DNA of 64,000 bases from positions 372,001-436,000 of the forward strand of contig NOWV01000003.1 in NCBI GenBank assembly GCA_003344405.1, in the 5' to 3' direction. The DNA is from Trichoplax sp. H2 (lineage: Eukaryota; Placozoa; Uniplacotomia; Trichoplacea). The notes below the pieces were generated by a model that was given only the letters and a program-made list of their open reading frames with translations, was not told the origin of the DNA and searched no databases. Positions 27,001 to 38,147 of this stretch are shown one piece after another (within the stretch, counting starts at the first letter, position 1; each line of letters opens with the position of its first letter). A program made the position numbers and the translations under genes.

Positions 27001-28644
27001 AAACATCAATAAAAAATTAACAACGCCTGCAAAATCACAAAATTACTTTGCTCTGGAAGATAACATACCTGTAAGGACTTAGGCAAATTTTTAGATTCTA
27101 TTGTGACCAAATTGTTGGCACTTAAGGTAAGTTCTTCCAAACTGACTAATTGTAGCATTCCTTCATCAATTTGCGTGATCTAAAAGCATTATGGAAAACC
27201 AGCATATGAGTTTGTTGTAACATCTTGTTTAACGTGATAAACAATGGACTAGAAATGTTGCTTGCAGAATCGATTAAAAATCTGTATTTATAATCGACCA
27301 CCATTATGGTAATTAGAACTTTGTAGGATGAAATTGAATCGTTAAAAAGAAATAGTAGTTCCAAGATGCTAATAATTACCATATTAACTAATGAATATGA
27401 AATAAATAAATAACGTTATAGCACCTTGTTCGCATTTTTATAACTTACGAATAGAGAAAGACGATGTAGGTAAAGAGATGCAGTAAGTATCATTGTTTAT
27501 TATACATTAAGATACATTAATTGTATTGAATTTCATTTCTGGATACTAGATATAATTCAATTAAATGAAACCTTTATCTTACTTTCTCATCTACAAAGCG
27601 TAAGGTTTTAAAATAGCTTCTAATAAATTCATCATCAATTAGCCATGGAGACTTAATTGCTAATTCTCGTAGCTCAGACGCTTCACGACTCCACTTGAAA
27701 TCATGGTTCCACACCTTACTCTTGATTAGTTCTTTAAGAGAGTCTTTAGATTCATAGCGGATTACTTCTCCTAGAAATCATTTTTAGTATGTTACTATTT
27801 GTACTGTACTGTCGCATGATAGTCCTCGTTACTATTGGTTAGAGAACTACACTTTAACGTTGGTGTTTATACAATTACAGTAGTTTTTAGACCGAAGTGT
27901 CTGTACTAAATGGGTGAATAAAATCATTAAAAACTTATGTTACAAGAATAGTCGCTACTAAGAGAATCAATTGAGTAATATGCGCATACAAACAGGTAAA
28001 AATAATTGTTCGAGTTAATCGAAACATTTTAATCAAATCTAAAATTTACCTTTGCAATACTTCTTCCTTTCCCTTTGAGTCTGTATTATATATAGGCACG
28101 CATACGGGTAATTATAAGAAATTAAAGAAATGGTAAGAATAAATAAAATCATTATTTACGTTATTATATGTTTGCGATAGAAGTACCTCACAAAGTAACT
28201 GTCTCAGTCAATATAGAATTTAGAGAAAAGGCTTTTATTACAGAGTTTAAGCATAGCAGAGCAATAATTCAAGAATCTGATATAAAGTATTCTGAGTTCA
28301 AAGAAGTGAAGTCTAGTTTACTCCAAGCTCATCTCTGCAGTTCTTAAGTACTTTTTGGTTTAATCAATTTACGGCAATAATTTGTTGCCTATAATCAGAT
28401 TTGAGTCACGAAACAGAAGACTTTTCCTCAAATAGATCATTACTATGTTTTGCGAATCAATCTGCTTAAGAATATTATTAATCTTCTTTTAATGTCCAAT
28501 ACAGTGCTTAGACTCGTAAATTACAATATTTGACCATAGCTTATGGTCTGTACGTACCCATTGACTGTATTCGCATGGAAAATCACGAAGACATAACGAA
28601 TTCAATCTGGCTCGAAACACTTCCGAACTCGGAGTTACAGCCAT
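24006..28644 (-). CDS. LRRC43: Leucine-rich repeat protein, LRRC43-like
   Basis: Eleven minus-strand exons: 28644-28558, 28080-28050, 27770-27583, 27179-27069, 26914-26784, 26685-26565, 26452-26335, 26159-26083, 25938-25714, 25602-24976, 24809-24006. Phase is consistent throughout, giving about 839 aa. The N-terminus (LNSLCLRDFPC, then SPWLIDDEFI) and the repeats (LEELTLSANNL, LELCANQISDL, LRHLGLGYNRI, LLSLDLSYNNLTNLP, LRNLVLQGNPLS) occupy residues about 100-225, followed by an LRR cap (YRGAFIDAIRSLTSLDD). This order and the LVLQGNPL signature are those of LRRC43, a protein linked to motile cilia. Exon 9 has a PxPVIEYKYSVEF segment also expected there. The last about 480 residues are an acidic/basic low-complexity tail, with TWVALDG, an MNYAFEYLF helix and Lys/Asp/Arg-rich blocks. 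The exact paralogue is less certain than the LRR call. Head-to-head with RPL23A. Confidence 0.8.
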
Positions 28645-29018
28645 ATTTCACGTTGCATAGCAACAATTTTGATTGCCACCCGACACGCACGCGTATTTAA
28701 ACCTGTAATTTGTAGTTGGTTATAGTGCAGATTGTACAGTACTGTACAGTATACTGTACACTGTACTGTACTGTACTGTACCGTACTGTACAGTACATAC
28801 GAATTACCGTACTGTACACTGTACAGTACAGTACAGTACAGTATTGTACTGTACAGTACTTTAGAGGTAAAAAAGGCTCTTTTTTTAGTTCTACTGTACT
28901 GTACTGTAGATTGTAAAACTGTAATCACTGTACTGTACTGTACAGTACAGTATGTGACAAGTATCAGGTGAACGTTCAGAATTTTCTTTTCCAAACTTTT
29001 CTCAGCGAAAGAGACCTC
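28645..29018. promoter_or_regulatory. Compact divergent promoter of LRRC43-like and RPL23A
   Basis: Only 374 bp separate the two start codons. About 230 bp of this is a GTAC array, 88 bp from the LRRC43-like ATG and 57 bp from the RPL23A ATG, so the array must overlap or abut both promoters. Between array and RPL23A ATG lie pyrimidine runs (TTTTCTTTTCC, CTTTTCTC) of the kind found at TOP-type ribosomal protein transcription starts. That TOP reading is inference. Confidence 0.65.
28732..28962. repeat. Palindromic GTAC repeat array between LRRC43-like and RPL23A
   Basis: Runs of TACTGTACAGTA, TACTGTACTGTAC and CAGTACAGTACAG fill two blocks, broken at 28861-28890 by a short unique spacer (GAGGTAAAAAAGGCTC) and at about 28910-28928. 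The apparent open frames at 28635-29045, 28716-28916 and 28732-28971 are only the repeat read as Tyr/Cys/Thr/Val/Gln codons. Confidence 0.9.
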
Positions 29019-31330
29019 ATGGCTGCTAAGAAGCAAAGTGGACAAAAGGGTATGTGGTCAGCCAAATCTTATTTTCGTATATTATTTTACTCAAAATAGA
29101 AAATTTTAATCCGAATGTTATTATTAAAAGATTTTTGTTATATTGTTGCGAATCTAAACAAGATTTCAGCTATAAAGCTTTCACGGCCGGTGTCGTGCCG
29201 TTGTTGTACGATTTCCCATGCAGTATTTTTTTTACTATACTCTATACTGTCCATACAGTACTGTTAACATCGTTACGAGAACTAATCCACACGTGTGCTT
29301 GCTAGCAGCTAAAAAGTTTAATTAATTAACTAATGCGTATTGAACGTAGCTATATAACATGTGATATGAATGAACAGCTTAAATTTTAAGCCGATTAGTG
29401 TCGTGCAATCACTTATTCACCGTTGTTGCATCACACTCAAAGAATCTAATAAACTTTTACTATACAGTATACTGTACACGATACGCTACTTGTATATGCT
29501 ATTATTGAGTTGGCAATGCAGTATTTGTGGAGGGCCTGTAGTCAAGTACCATACGTGAATCACTACATCATAAGAATTCTACCTCAAAATTTTCGTAGTA
29601 CAGCATAATACTAAATTTACCTTTCTATAAATCGCGATCCCAGAAAAATAAAACATAAAGGCCGTTCAGTGTCTGCTTATTGCGAAACTGTAAGTTTCAT
29701 AGTAGAAGTAAATGATTAAAATCCGATCAAATCTTCAACATAGATAGTATTTACGCGCACCTTAATTACTAAATATCGTAACTCATTATATTTAGAGTTG
29801 GGATATTTATTCGTAGCTGTGAAAATACTCACTATGTTATTGCCAAATCTTATGTTAAAATGATGGACTGCACATATGACAGTACAGTGTCATGAAAATT
29901 TAGACTTCATTGTTACTTAGTTAGTTAGTATAAGGTTCGCTGGCGCTCATCCGTTACATCTTTCAGTATCTGTTTTAAGGTTTACTTTTCAATTTACTGC
30001 TTTATACAGTACTATGTGAAACTGAGGGTAGTTGGTTGCCCTCGATGCAGCTGTATCAAATTTATTCATACATAAAGCTATTTTTAAAGTACTGTAATAT
30101 GACTTAGCGCTTTAGCGTGCCTTGATAACTGTGTATGCAGTAGTTATACATTCCTTGAAGTGACTGAATATGTCAAGCTGACCTACAGTATACTCGATTC
30201 CAAATTTACTAAATTGCGTTACGCAGATTTCTATTTATGATATATCTGCTTTCATGATTCTGATTCATAGAACATTATAATATTCACCGAGTTCCTTAAT
30301 CAAACATTATGGTAATACGTATGAACTATTTATTATACTGTAGACTTTGGTTCGGCTTTAATTAAACTTAAATGCGCATACCATATCTGTTGTATCGCTA
30401 GTCGCAGTGCAATCGTTACAAATTCTTTTGTTGATTGATGACTTAAGTAAATTATGGGAAGGTTTTGGACAAACACGATGCGGCAGAGCGATATTCTCAA
30501 CGCACTGTCTCTAATTTAGTGCCATTGTTTAATAGCATACCTATGCGTATCACAATTCCGAATATTTTTATGCATATCTGTCTTTTGAACTAGTATTTGA
30601 AGAACTTCTCGATATTCGCATTTTAGTATCCGTGCGATGTTCGACAATTGTGAAATAGAATCTGTCCAGGAAATAGGATTAAATGTTGCAAATTCAAAAC
30701 TTACCAGATGCTATTCATTTATGATCAATGATAGGTTCCAATACGGCAAAAGCCTTGAAAGCGAAAAAATCGGTGCTAAAGGGCACTAATAATAAAGGAA
30801 CAAGAAAAGTTCATAACAAAGTTAGATTTTATCGGCCAAAGACTTTCAAGCCTCGTAGAAATCCTAAATATCCTCGTCGATCTGTTCCTCTCACCAGGAG
30901 TTTAGATCAATATGGAATTATCAAGTACCCTTTGACTACCGAATCTGCTATGAAGAAAATTGAAGACAACAACACCCTCGTTTTTATTGTTGATACAAGG
31001 GCCAGTAAGCCAAAAATTCAGGCTGCCGTTAAGAAATTGTATGATATCGATGCTGCTAAAGTTAATACCTTGATTAGGTAAGATCGCTTCTGTTGTCAGA
31101 CTTAAAGTGTTAGCCTATTGCTACCTCATACCAACAAGGATCTTACTGTATGAATGTGAACGCTCTATGATTCTCTCTTTAGGCCGGACGGAGCGAAGAA
31201 AGCATACGTCAGATTAACTTCAGATTATGATGCCCTGGACGTTGCTAATAAGGTAGAACTGTTGCTATTGGAATAATAGAAATTTACACGATCTAAGTAT
31301 ATTTTCTTCTTCTAGATTGGAATCATTTAA
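29019..31330 (+). CDS. RPL23A: 60S ribosomal protein L23a (uL23)
   Basis: Four exons: 29019-29049, 30735-31077, 31183-31252, 31316-31330, giving 152 aa (human 156). The start [10 protein letters not shown] lies in a 10-codon first exon. The rest has the L23a order: [18 protein letters not shown]-like [86 protein letters not shown]. It is a component of the large cytosolic ribosomal subunit near the exit tunnel and is nearly identical to other animals over the C-terminal half. The last exon holds only IGII and the stop. Intron 1 is 1685 bp, long for a ribosomal protein gene, and holds no clear gene; ribosomal protein introns often host snoRNAs, but no convincing box C/D pair was seen. Confidence 0.98.
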
Positions 31331-31385
31331 ATAGGTAATCGTACTCGAAAATAACTGGTGTGTCTGCATCGAATCTGATACGATC

Positions 31386-31391
31386 AATAAA
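31386..31391 (+). terminator. Poly(A) signal of RPL23A
   Basis: AATAAA lies 56 bp after the RPL23A stop codon, the only canonical hexamer close to it. Confidence 0.7.
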
Positions 31392-32825
31392 CTTTTAAAT
31401 CAAAAATACTGCAGCATTTTTTGTGTAATTTCTATAAGATTTAATTCTGAATTGAATTTATGGCTATAAGATTTACTGCATATTTTCTTCACTAAAATAG
31501 GTGAGACTTAAACGTTTAAAGTCGACAACATTGAGTGCAATATTAACACTACAACTTAATCTCAGTAACTCATAGTACACAGATAGCATAACATGCTGCA
31601 GCCATCAATTATTACTGATTTAAGAAAGGAAATCCTTTTAATAATCTTGCGTACAATACGCTTGTTTAAGCTAAACAATGGAATGTCATGCCTTCTATGT
31701 CGTTACCATCACCCTTTTCATCTAGTCAACCCAGACTATACGCATACTTTACTGCAATCTAGAAATTTTACATTTACAGTAGCACGGTATTTAGGGTCAA
31801 CGTAGTAGTATAATCATGATTGATATTACGCTATGCGAATCTAGGTTAACACTGCAATTTTTTGTATGAAGAGGTGACTATGAGACGATTTGTACTGTTC
31901 TGTACCTCGCCTACGCGACTTGATTTAACATTGTACATTAGCGCATAATCCTACAGTGTACGTCGTATATGCAATGCAGGATTCGGCTAGTCTGTAAATA
32001 AAATTTATAAAATGTCATCCGAAGCGATAATTTCGTACTGAGCGCAACCCATTAACTTAATCAAGTCATAGACACGCATATAGCTTTCGGTGATATATTA
32101 ATTTTTGAACTGTAGCAACTCTAAAGATAAAATATTTAATATTTAAATACAGAAAATTTAATATGCTACTGAATATTTTTGCTTATTTTGCGCTAAAGAA
32201 ATACTAAAAAATATTTCAATTTACTTGGAATAAATTTTAGAAACCATGTACGAAGGTCTATCATATTAATTACTCTAGAAAGTTGCTCAATAATATATAA
32301 TTGATTAATTTTAACGTCGAAGAGAATTATATTGAAACTATATATATACTCTGTGTTGTATTTTTGCCTTACAGATTTAGTATAAGTCGTTTAAACTAGA
32401 TTTAAGCAGAACAATAGTCTACCAGACTTAGTAAATCTGTAAAGCATTGTGTAGTTAAGTGAATGAATCATACATTGCAATATCGCAATCTTTCCTGGGT
32501 CGTTATAGAATGTACAGTGTACACTGTACGTATGTGTTACAAATTTTAAATAGGGTTTAGTTTTTTTCGAATGTAGCAGACTGGTATGGTTTTACCAGTT
32601 ACCTGTAACGTAATGTATTACCGATTGTAGCATGTATCGCCAGTGTGGGTATCTATATCGGTGAGCAGTCTTACAATAGTGGTGCATACGGTCCTATTCA
32701 GATCCTCATATTTGTTTAAATAAAAGTGCAGTAATGTCAAACTGTCATAGTAATTAGAATGCTAATCTTATTAACTGTAAGTAACAGGTACAGTACAGTA
32801 CAGAATTCACAAGTGTGCCCTCAAC

Positions 32826-32863
32826 CATGGACTACCTGCTATTGGTGTATCTAGTAGTCCATG
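32826..32863. repeat. Perfect 10 bp inverted repeat
   Basis: CATGGACTAC (32826-32835) and GTAGTCCATG (32854-32863) are exact reverse complements with an 18 nt loop. No terminator role is expected in this genome. Confidence 0.6.
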
Positions 32864-33370
32864 CTTCAACTCGTATAATTCTGTGAATGGCTACTAAGTC
32901 CTCATCCGCTGACTCTTCGAACCGTCCAATAATCTGACATATTGCAATCAAACATTACTTCGTTACTTTCTATTAAACAGTAAAATGAATACAGTATACG
33001 CGCTGTAACTTGTAACGCTTACTGCAGTATTTGAAAATACGATATTATAAACGTCCAATACACTATTTTACTGAGTACAGTACTGTACGGTACATGATTT
33101 GATTCGACCGCAAATTCAGAAATACAGTAAATCAAATCAAATCAAATTCTAATTATTACAGTCACACACCTGCGAAAATCAAACCATAAATCAAGATACT
33201 ATCGCCTAATTCGAGATATTTTAGTATCAAATCATATTAATACGTTTGTACGTGTGTCACGCTGTTATACACTATTTATAATTTATAATTATGATAATAA
33301 TTAAATTATTAAATTATTAACTTAAAACAGTACTATATTTCGCGAAATTTCCACCTGTTTCGAGCCTGAC

Positions 33371-33760
33371 TGACAGTACTGTACTGTAGTGCTGTAGACG
33401 TCGAGCGATTGGACGTCCAACGGACGTTCGATTTTGGACGTTCGGTATGTACGTTCGTTGTCAGATCGGACGTCGACGAACTGTACTGTACAGTGTACAG
33501 TGTACAGTACAGTGTATACTGTACAGTCAGTTTGTATAATCCCACCCCAATACTATACTGTACAGTACATACAGTACAGTAGTACAAACGTCTTTTACAA
33601 CACTTTGTATTTCAGAGTCATGACTACAGTATACTGTACGCTGTTACGTACTGTACTACTGTACTGTATGTACAGTGTACAGTACAGTATAGTATAGTCT
33701 TATACCGTACTGTACAGTGTACACTATATACTGTAGTGTTAACACTGTACACTGTGTACG
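33371..33760. repeat. Palindromic GTAC repeats, with ACGTTC motif clusters
   Basis: GTACTGTACAGTAC-type units alternate with two clusters rich in GGACGTTCG, ACGTTC and its complement GAACGT (about 33408-33482 and 33757-33816). ACGTTC motifs occur nowhere else in the window at this density. Confidence 0.75.
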
Positions 33761-33824
33761 TTGGTACGTTCAATGAACGTCCGACGTTCAAATTGGACGT
33801 TCGTACGTTCGTTCATTAAAACTG

Positions 33825-33844
33825 NNNNNNNNNNNNNNNNNNNN
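33825..33844. other. Assembly gap (20 N)
   Basis: Twenty unknown bases, a fixed-size placeholder of unknown true length. Confidence 0.99.
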
Positions 33845-33999
33845 TTAGTATCAAATCATATTAATACGTTTGTACGTGTGTCACGCTGTTATACACTATT
33901 TATAATTTATAATTATGATAATAATTAAATTATTAAATTAAAACAGTACTACTGTATACTGTATTTCGCGAAATTTCCACCTGTTTCGAGCCTGACTGA

Positions 34000-34230
34000 C
34001 AGTACTGTACTGTACTGTACTGTACTGTACATACGCGTACGGTACTGTACTGTATACTGTACTGTACAGTACAGTAAGCTACAGTACTGTACTGGCTCGG
34101 CTACTGTAATGTACAGTACAGTAGGTACTGTACAGTGTACACTGGGCCATTCTTACTGGACCGTGACATACAGTACTGTACAGTGTACAGTACAGTATGT
34201 ACGATACAGTACAGTATAGTACATTAAATC
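34000..34230. repeat. Palindromic GTAC repeat array after gap 1
   Basis: Dense TGTAC/GTACA units, including long CTGTACTGTACTGTAC runs, interrupted by short unique segments. Confidence 0.85.
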
Positions 34231-34479
34231 ACCTACTAAATCAACTACTAACTACAGGCTTCAACTATAGTTTCATACTGCTTATCACGTTACTACAGTA
34301 TCATTATATATTGTACTTACGAAAATTGTAAAAAATTAAAACCCAATTTAAACGAGATTTTACGGTGCTTTGTCTGTTAAATTGAGACTACAGTACACGA
34401 AAGCATGATAGAAAACTTAATTTGATCTATTTAATTTATTTATGAAGTTATAAATTACAGGTGATCCGTTAAGTGCATA

Positions 34480-34725
34480 CACAGTACAGTATACAGTAGT
34501 ACGCGAAGTAGTGTACACTGTACTGTACTGTACAGTTTACAGTACAGTACAGTACAGTATAATGAGCGTGACTGTTAGAAAGTACTGTACAGTATGTACT
34601 GTACAGTACACTACTGTACTGTAGAGTGTACACTATACTGTACAGTACAGTACAGTACTGTACACTGTACAGTACAGTGAAGTGAGTGTGCAGTACAGCA
34701 TACAGTACTGTGCTGTATACAGCGC
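34480..34725. repeat. Palindromic GTAC repeat array upstream of the SKA1-like gene
   Basis: Several blocks of GTACTGTACAGTAC-type units end about 140 bp before the SKA1-like ATG at 34866, the same position relative to a gene start as the other arrays. A short copy also sits in its first intron (about 34975-35005). Confidence 0.85.
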
Positions 34726-34865
34726 TGTCAATAATATGTGATAGCGCACGCGTACATTTTCATCAGTTTTACAATCTTTTTAGCGGGCATTTTTAATAAG
34801 GATTTCTATTAATAATAATAATAATAACTGTTAACTTTTTAATTTAAAAGTCAAATCAAACCAAA

Positions 34866-37800
34866 ATGGATAAGATAGTGGAGAACTTTCAGGAGCTAGT
34901 AAGTTTTATAACTAATTGACATATATTTTCGTGCCGTATATTAACCACTGTGACTCTGTAATATATAGTGCAGTGGTACAGTACATGTACAGTACAGTAT
35001 AGTACGATGAGAAATAAATAAAAAAGTCAAGGAATACTCGTATACTTTTAGCAGTCCTGATGCAAATTATATCTCTTAATCTCTGTATAGTAGTCTTGTG
35101 GCTAGTTGAACTGACCCGTTATCACTTTGGCAACTTTCAGATAACCAGTTATGATGAACGCCTTAAACAAATCTCTAAGCGAAAAGAAAATCAATTCTTT
35201 AATGCTTATGGACCATCAAATGACTCGGTACTGTAGCATACGTATGATATACTAAAAAGAGTCAAGAAAATTATTTTTATCATTTCGTTGTTGATCTGAT
35301 GTTACAACGATTTAATTTCTAAATAATCAATTTTTTCTCTACTGTTATATAACGGGACGGAAATATAGCTTCTTTTGTATCGACAATTACAAAGATTAGA
35401 AGATCAGAGGAAGTTATTCACGTCTTTATTCGAAGATTATAAACAATTAAAGGAGGAGCAAGGAGTAAGACCTGATTTTTAATACAAAGTTAACTAGTTA
35501 CCAGGACAAAAATAGCAAACCTGTCACTCCTGTACAGTAGTATGCACGAGTAATATATATATTTATTACTAAGTACAGTATTTGTTATCTGCAATATAAT
35601 TACACACGTTACGACGTTCCTTAAGACGCTTTACAGAATTGACAGTTAGTATACCGATATACGTTTCTTAATGTATCCGTTTAGTTTTTAAATAGAGAAA
35701 CTTGCGTAATTCTCTTATAGCGGGCAACAGATTCTCATGATGAATGCCATAACATCTTTCAGATCTTCGCAGAAAGGTTAGCTGCTCTATCTGACGAAAC
35801 AAGCTCCAAGGCTAGAGAAATAATTCAACGCTTTTGCCGTCAAACTGTGAGGAAGAAAGCCTAATTGATGAATAACTTGATTACTGGCTATATCATATTT
35901 CTATATCACAAACCGTGCAAAAGAGCTTCATTTTGGGATTAACCATTGAAGTATTTTACACATTTATCTAATTCTGTGATACTAAATACTCTAATCTATT
36001 ACGAACTACTGTGTAGGTAACTGAATCAGCAACAAAGAAAAATGCATTAATAAATGAAATAGATAATAAATGTAAAGGTAAAGCCCGTATTTCGTATTGC
36101 AGTTGGTTAAATGCAATAATCTGAATAATTAAGAAAGATGTGAATAATTGTATTAACGTTTTGCTAGTAGTACCTTAATCTTCACGTAGAAATCGTAAAT
36201 ACACCTGAAAATCAGATGAACTCTAATAAATTTAAAGATTTGCAATCAAAATTATTTATTGATGAGATACAGCAGTGGAGAAATTTGTCATTTGCTCGCT
36301 ATGAAATCCAGCTCTATTCATTGTTTTGTTTTTGTGTTCAACCATTCAGACTTGATCGTGCTATTTTTAAGTATCTTACATTCAGTTCTTTCTACGGTGT
36401 ATACGAGTATGAGCTTGTAAAGTTCATTAAATATTTCTGTCTTTCATATGTACGATTTATACGAAATCTTTAGTATCAGGAGAATATGTAACGCATCCAG
36501 AAGATTGGGTCGATGATAATAAATTCGTAAGATTAGTGAAAGTTTACATCTAGATCTTGAAATGTACAATAGTAGAGAAGAAATACATTCGAGTGCATTT
36601 TACGTTGATCAATTGCGCTGACAGATTTCTTATTATCACATTCTGTTAGGCTCTAGGAAAAATTGCAAGGAATAATGAAATCAGTTAAGTTTTGTGCACA
36701 ATGTATTATATTCCAATGCCCTAAAAATATATACATTTTCGGATCTGACTATACTGTATACACACATAAACTCCTATATACCCTATATGCTAGTGTAACT
36801 TCTACAATGTATTCATTTTGATCTTATTTCTTGGTGCACTATATAAAATGGTCCATATCTAGAAAAATGTAAGCGTAGTAAAAAGTTATTCGTAGCAGTT
36901 AGTCAGGAGGAATTTCTTTCTGTTTCGCCACTTGTACGTGGTCGTTTGAAGGTGGACGAAATAAACAAGGTTACTAATAGATTATTTAAACTTTTGTGCT
37001 TGAAATCTTAATGTATAGAAACTGAAGTCGAATGGTTAAAAATTTTGACAGATTTACTTTATTTAATCCTATTAAATAGGTATATAGAGTAATTTTCGAT
37101 CATCTCTCCAAATGTAAACCAAGGTTTGTACATTTATTAGTATTTGTCTAGTTCTGTTGTTTTACTATTCTACTCTACAGTATTAGTAAGGGCAAATATA
37201 TGGCTATGCATGAGCAATTTGACATGCTACTATATAGATTAAATTAAATTTTTTTAGCAGCGCCTCATTGACGGTTAAAGAAATTGAAAGCTTAGGGTTA
37301 AGAGTAAGCGGAGCAACTGGAGCCGCAAAGCTTAAGGTAGAGTAGCTAAATAAATGCGTAATTATGGTACATTAGAAGAAATTGATTGTAGGTGGACTTC
37401 CTGCTTATGTACCAATACTTTAGATAGATTTTAATTGCAATGATATTAACGTGAATGCAGTGGTTTCAATTTTGTCTGGGTCTGAAAGTCATGAGTCCTG
37501 CAATAACATAGATCACTTTAATTATTCTAGAAATTCATGAAATGTATTAGATTGATAACAGTTGATCTAAATATTCGATGGTACGCGATACGTACCTAAG
37601 ACCTAACTTATATTACAGTTGGTATTAGTATGCAAGTGTTATTCAGTAAATATAACGATTACAAATTGTCGGTAAATTTAAATAATTATGCTACCCATCG
37701 GAGATTTATTATATAAGATAATAAACGATTAAAACTAATTTCTTAATAACTGTCTTGATGACAGTAAGTAATTAGCACAATTGCCGTTACAATACTGTAC

Positions 37801-38017
37801 ATACATAAATTCAATGTTTTGCGAACAAGACAAATAAATGGTGTGCGTATTTGACATCTGGTCAATTTACAATGTTAATCTCTCTCAGAGTCAATGGATT
37901 CTCTATTATACTTTGTTTGGTCTAACCCAATTGTGATTTTTTCACTTCAAGGTCTTGCGTGCTCTAAAAATAGTGACCTTTAATAATCATGGTCCTGTCA
38001 AACTTGTTACTGGCTAA
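34866..38017 (+). CDS. SKA1: SKA1-like spindle and kinetochore protein
   Basis: Twelve short exons: 34866-34898, 35141-35227, 35369-35464, 35763-35846, 36017-36077, 36190-36396 (end uncertain), 36474-36526, 36650-36683, 36863-36969, 37080-37123, 37261-37336, 37952-38017. Phase is consistent; about 315 aa. The N-terminal two thirds look helical and coiled-coil (LLYRQLQRLEDQRKLF, LKEEQGIFAERLAALSDE). The last about 90 residues match the Ska1 microtubule-binding winged helix: EEFLSVSPLVRGRLKVDEIN, then VYRVIFDHLSK, LTVKEIESLGLRVSG, AAKLKVLRALKIV. In that family Ska1, with Ska2 and Ska3, couples kinetochores to depolymerising microtubules. The domain is shorter than in vertebrates, lacking most of the insert between helices. 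Exon 6 could instead end at 36327, removing 23 residues (315 to 292 aa). Family identity is by motif only; another Ska-type subunit is possible. Confidence 0.6.
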
Positions 38018-38141
38018 ACTCCCTATTAGCAATGCTAAATAACGAGTAGAATTAGATACGAAATACTTGGATATAACTTACAGAGCTAGCGTGAAATACT
38101 GTATATTGCTGCGTTTGATCGCAAACGGTATTCCACTATTC

Positions 38142-38147
38142 AATAAA
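38142..38147 (+). terminator. Likely poly(A) signal of the SKA1-like gene
   Basis: AATAAA 125 bp after the stop codon, the nearest canonical hexamer. Confidence 0.5.

Larger units (their letters stand above)
33221..34014. repeat. Near-identical duplicated flank on both sides of gap 1
   Basis: The sequence at 33221-33388 (starting TTAGTATCAAATCATATT) recurs right after the gap at 33845-34014, with small differences: loss of TTAACTT-like bases and an extra CTGTA run before TTTCGCG. Beyond the shared part the two copies diverge, the first into an ACGTTC-rich segment and the second straight into GTAC repeats. This pattern is typical of two haplotypes placed in series at a scaffold gap. Confidence 0.8.
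31331..34865. other. Repeat-rich intergenic region between RPL23A and the SKA1-like gene
   Basis: No gene supported. It contains the RPL23A 3' flank, a perfect 10 bp hairpin, GTAC arrays, a cluster of ACGTTC/GAACGT motifs, an assembly gap and a duplicated flank. Open frames at 33333-33587 and 33434-33697 are repeat translations. The 31593-31805 frame has no motif or partner exon. Confidence 0.6.

Noticed and set aside
28635-29045. Open frames on both strands through the RPL23A promoter
   Set aside because: They translate the GTAC array into Tyr/Cys/Thr/Val/Gln runs on both strands and overlap mapped start codons; a repeat artefact.
30430-30520. Possible box C (TTGATGA) in RPL23A intron 1
   Set aside because: No CTGA box D at a fitting distance and no terminal stem, so not called a snoRNA.
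32900-32960. TTCGAACC resembling a tRNA B box on the minus strand
   Set aside because: No A box or cloverleaf around it; no tRNA gene was found anywhere in the window.
33333-33697. Open frames around the repeats before gap 1
   Set aside because: Again translations of TGTAC repeats, with no splice partners or motifs.
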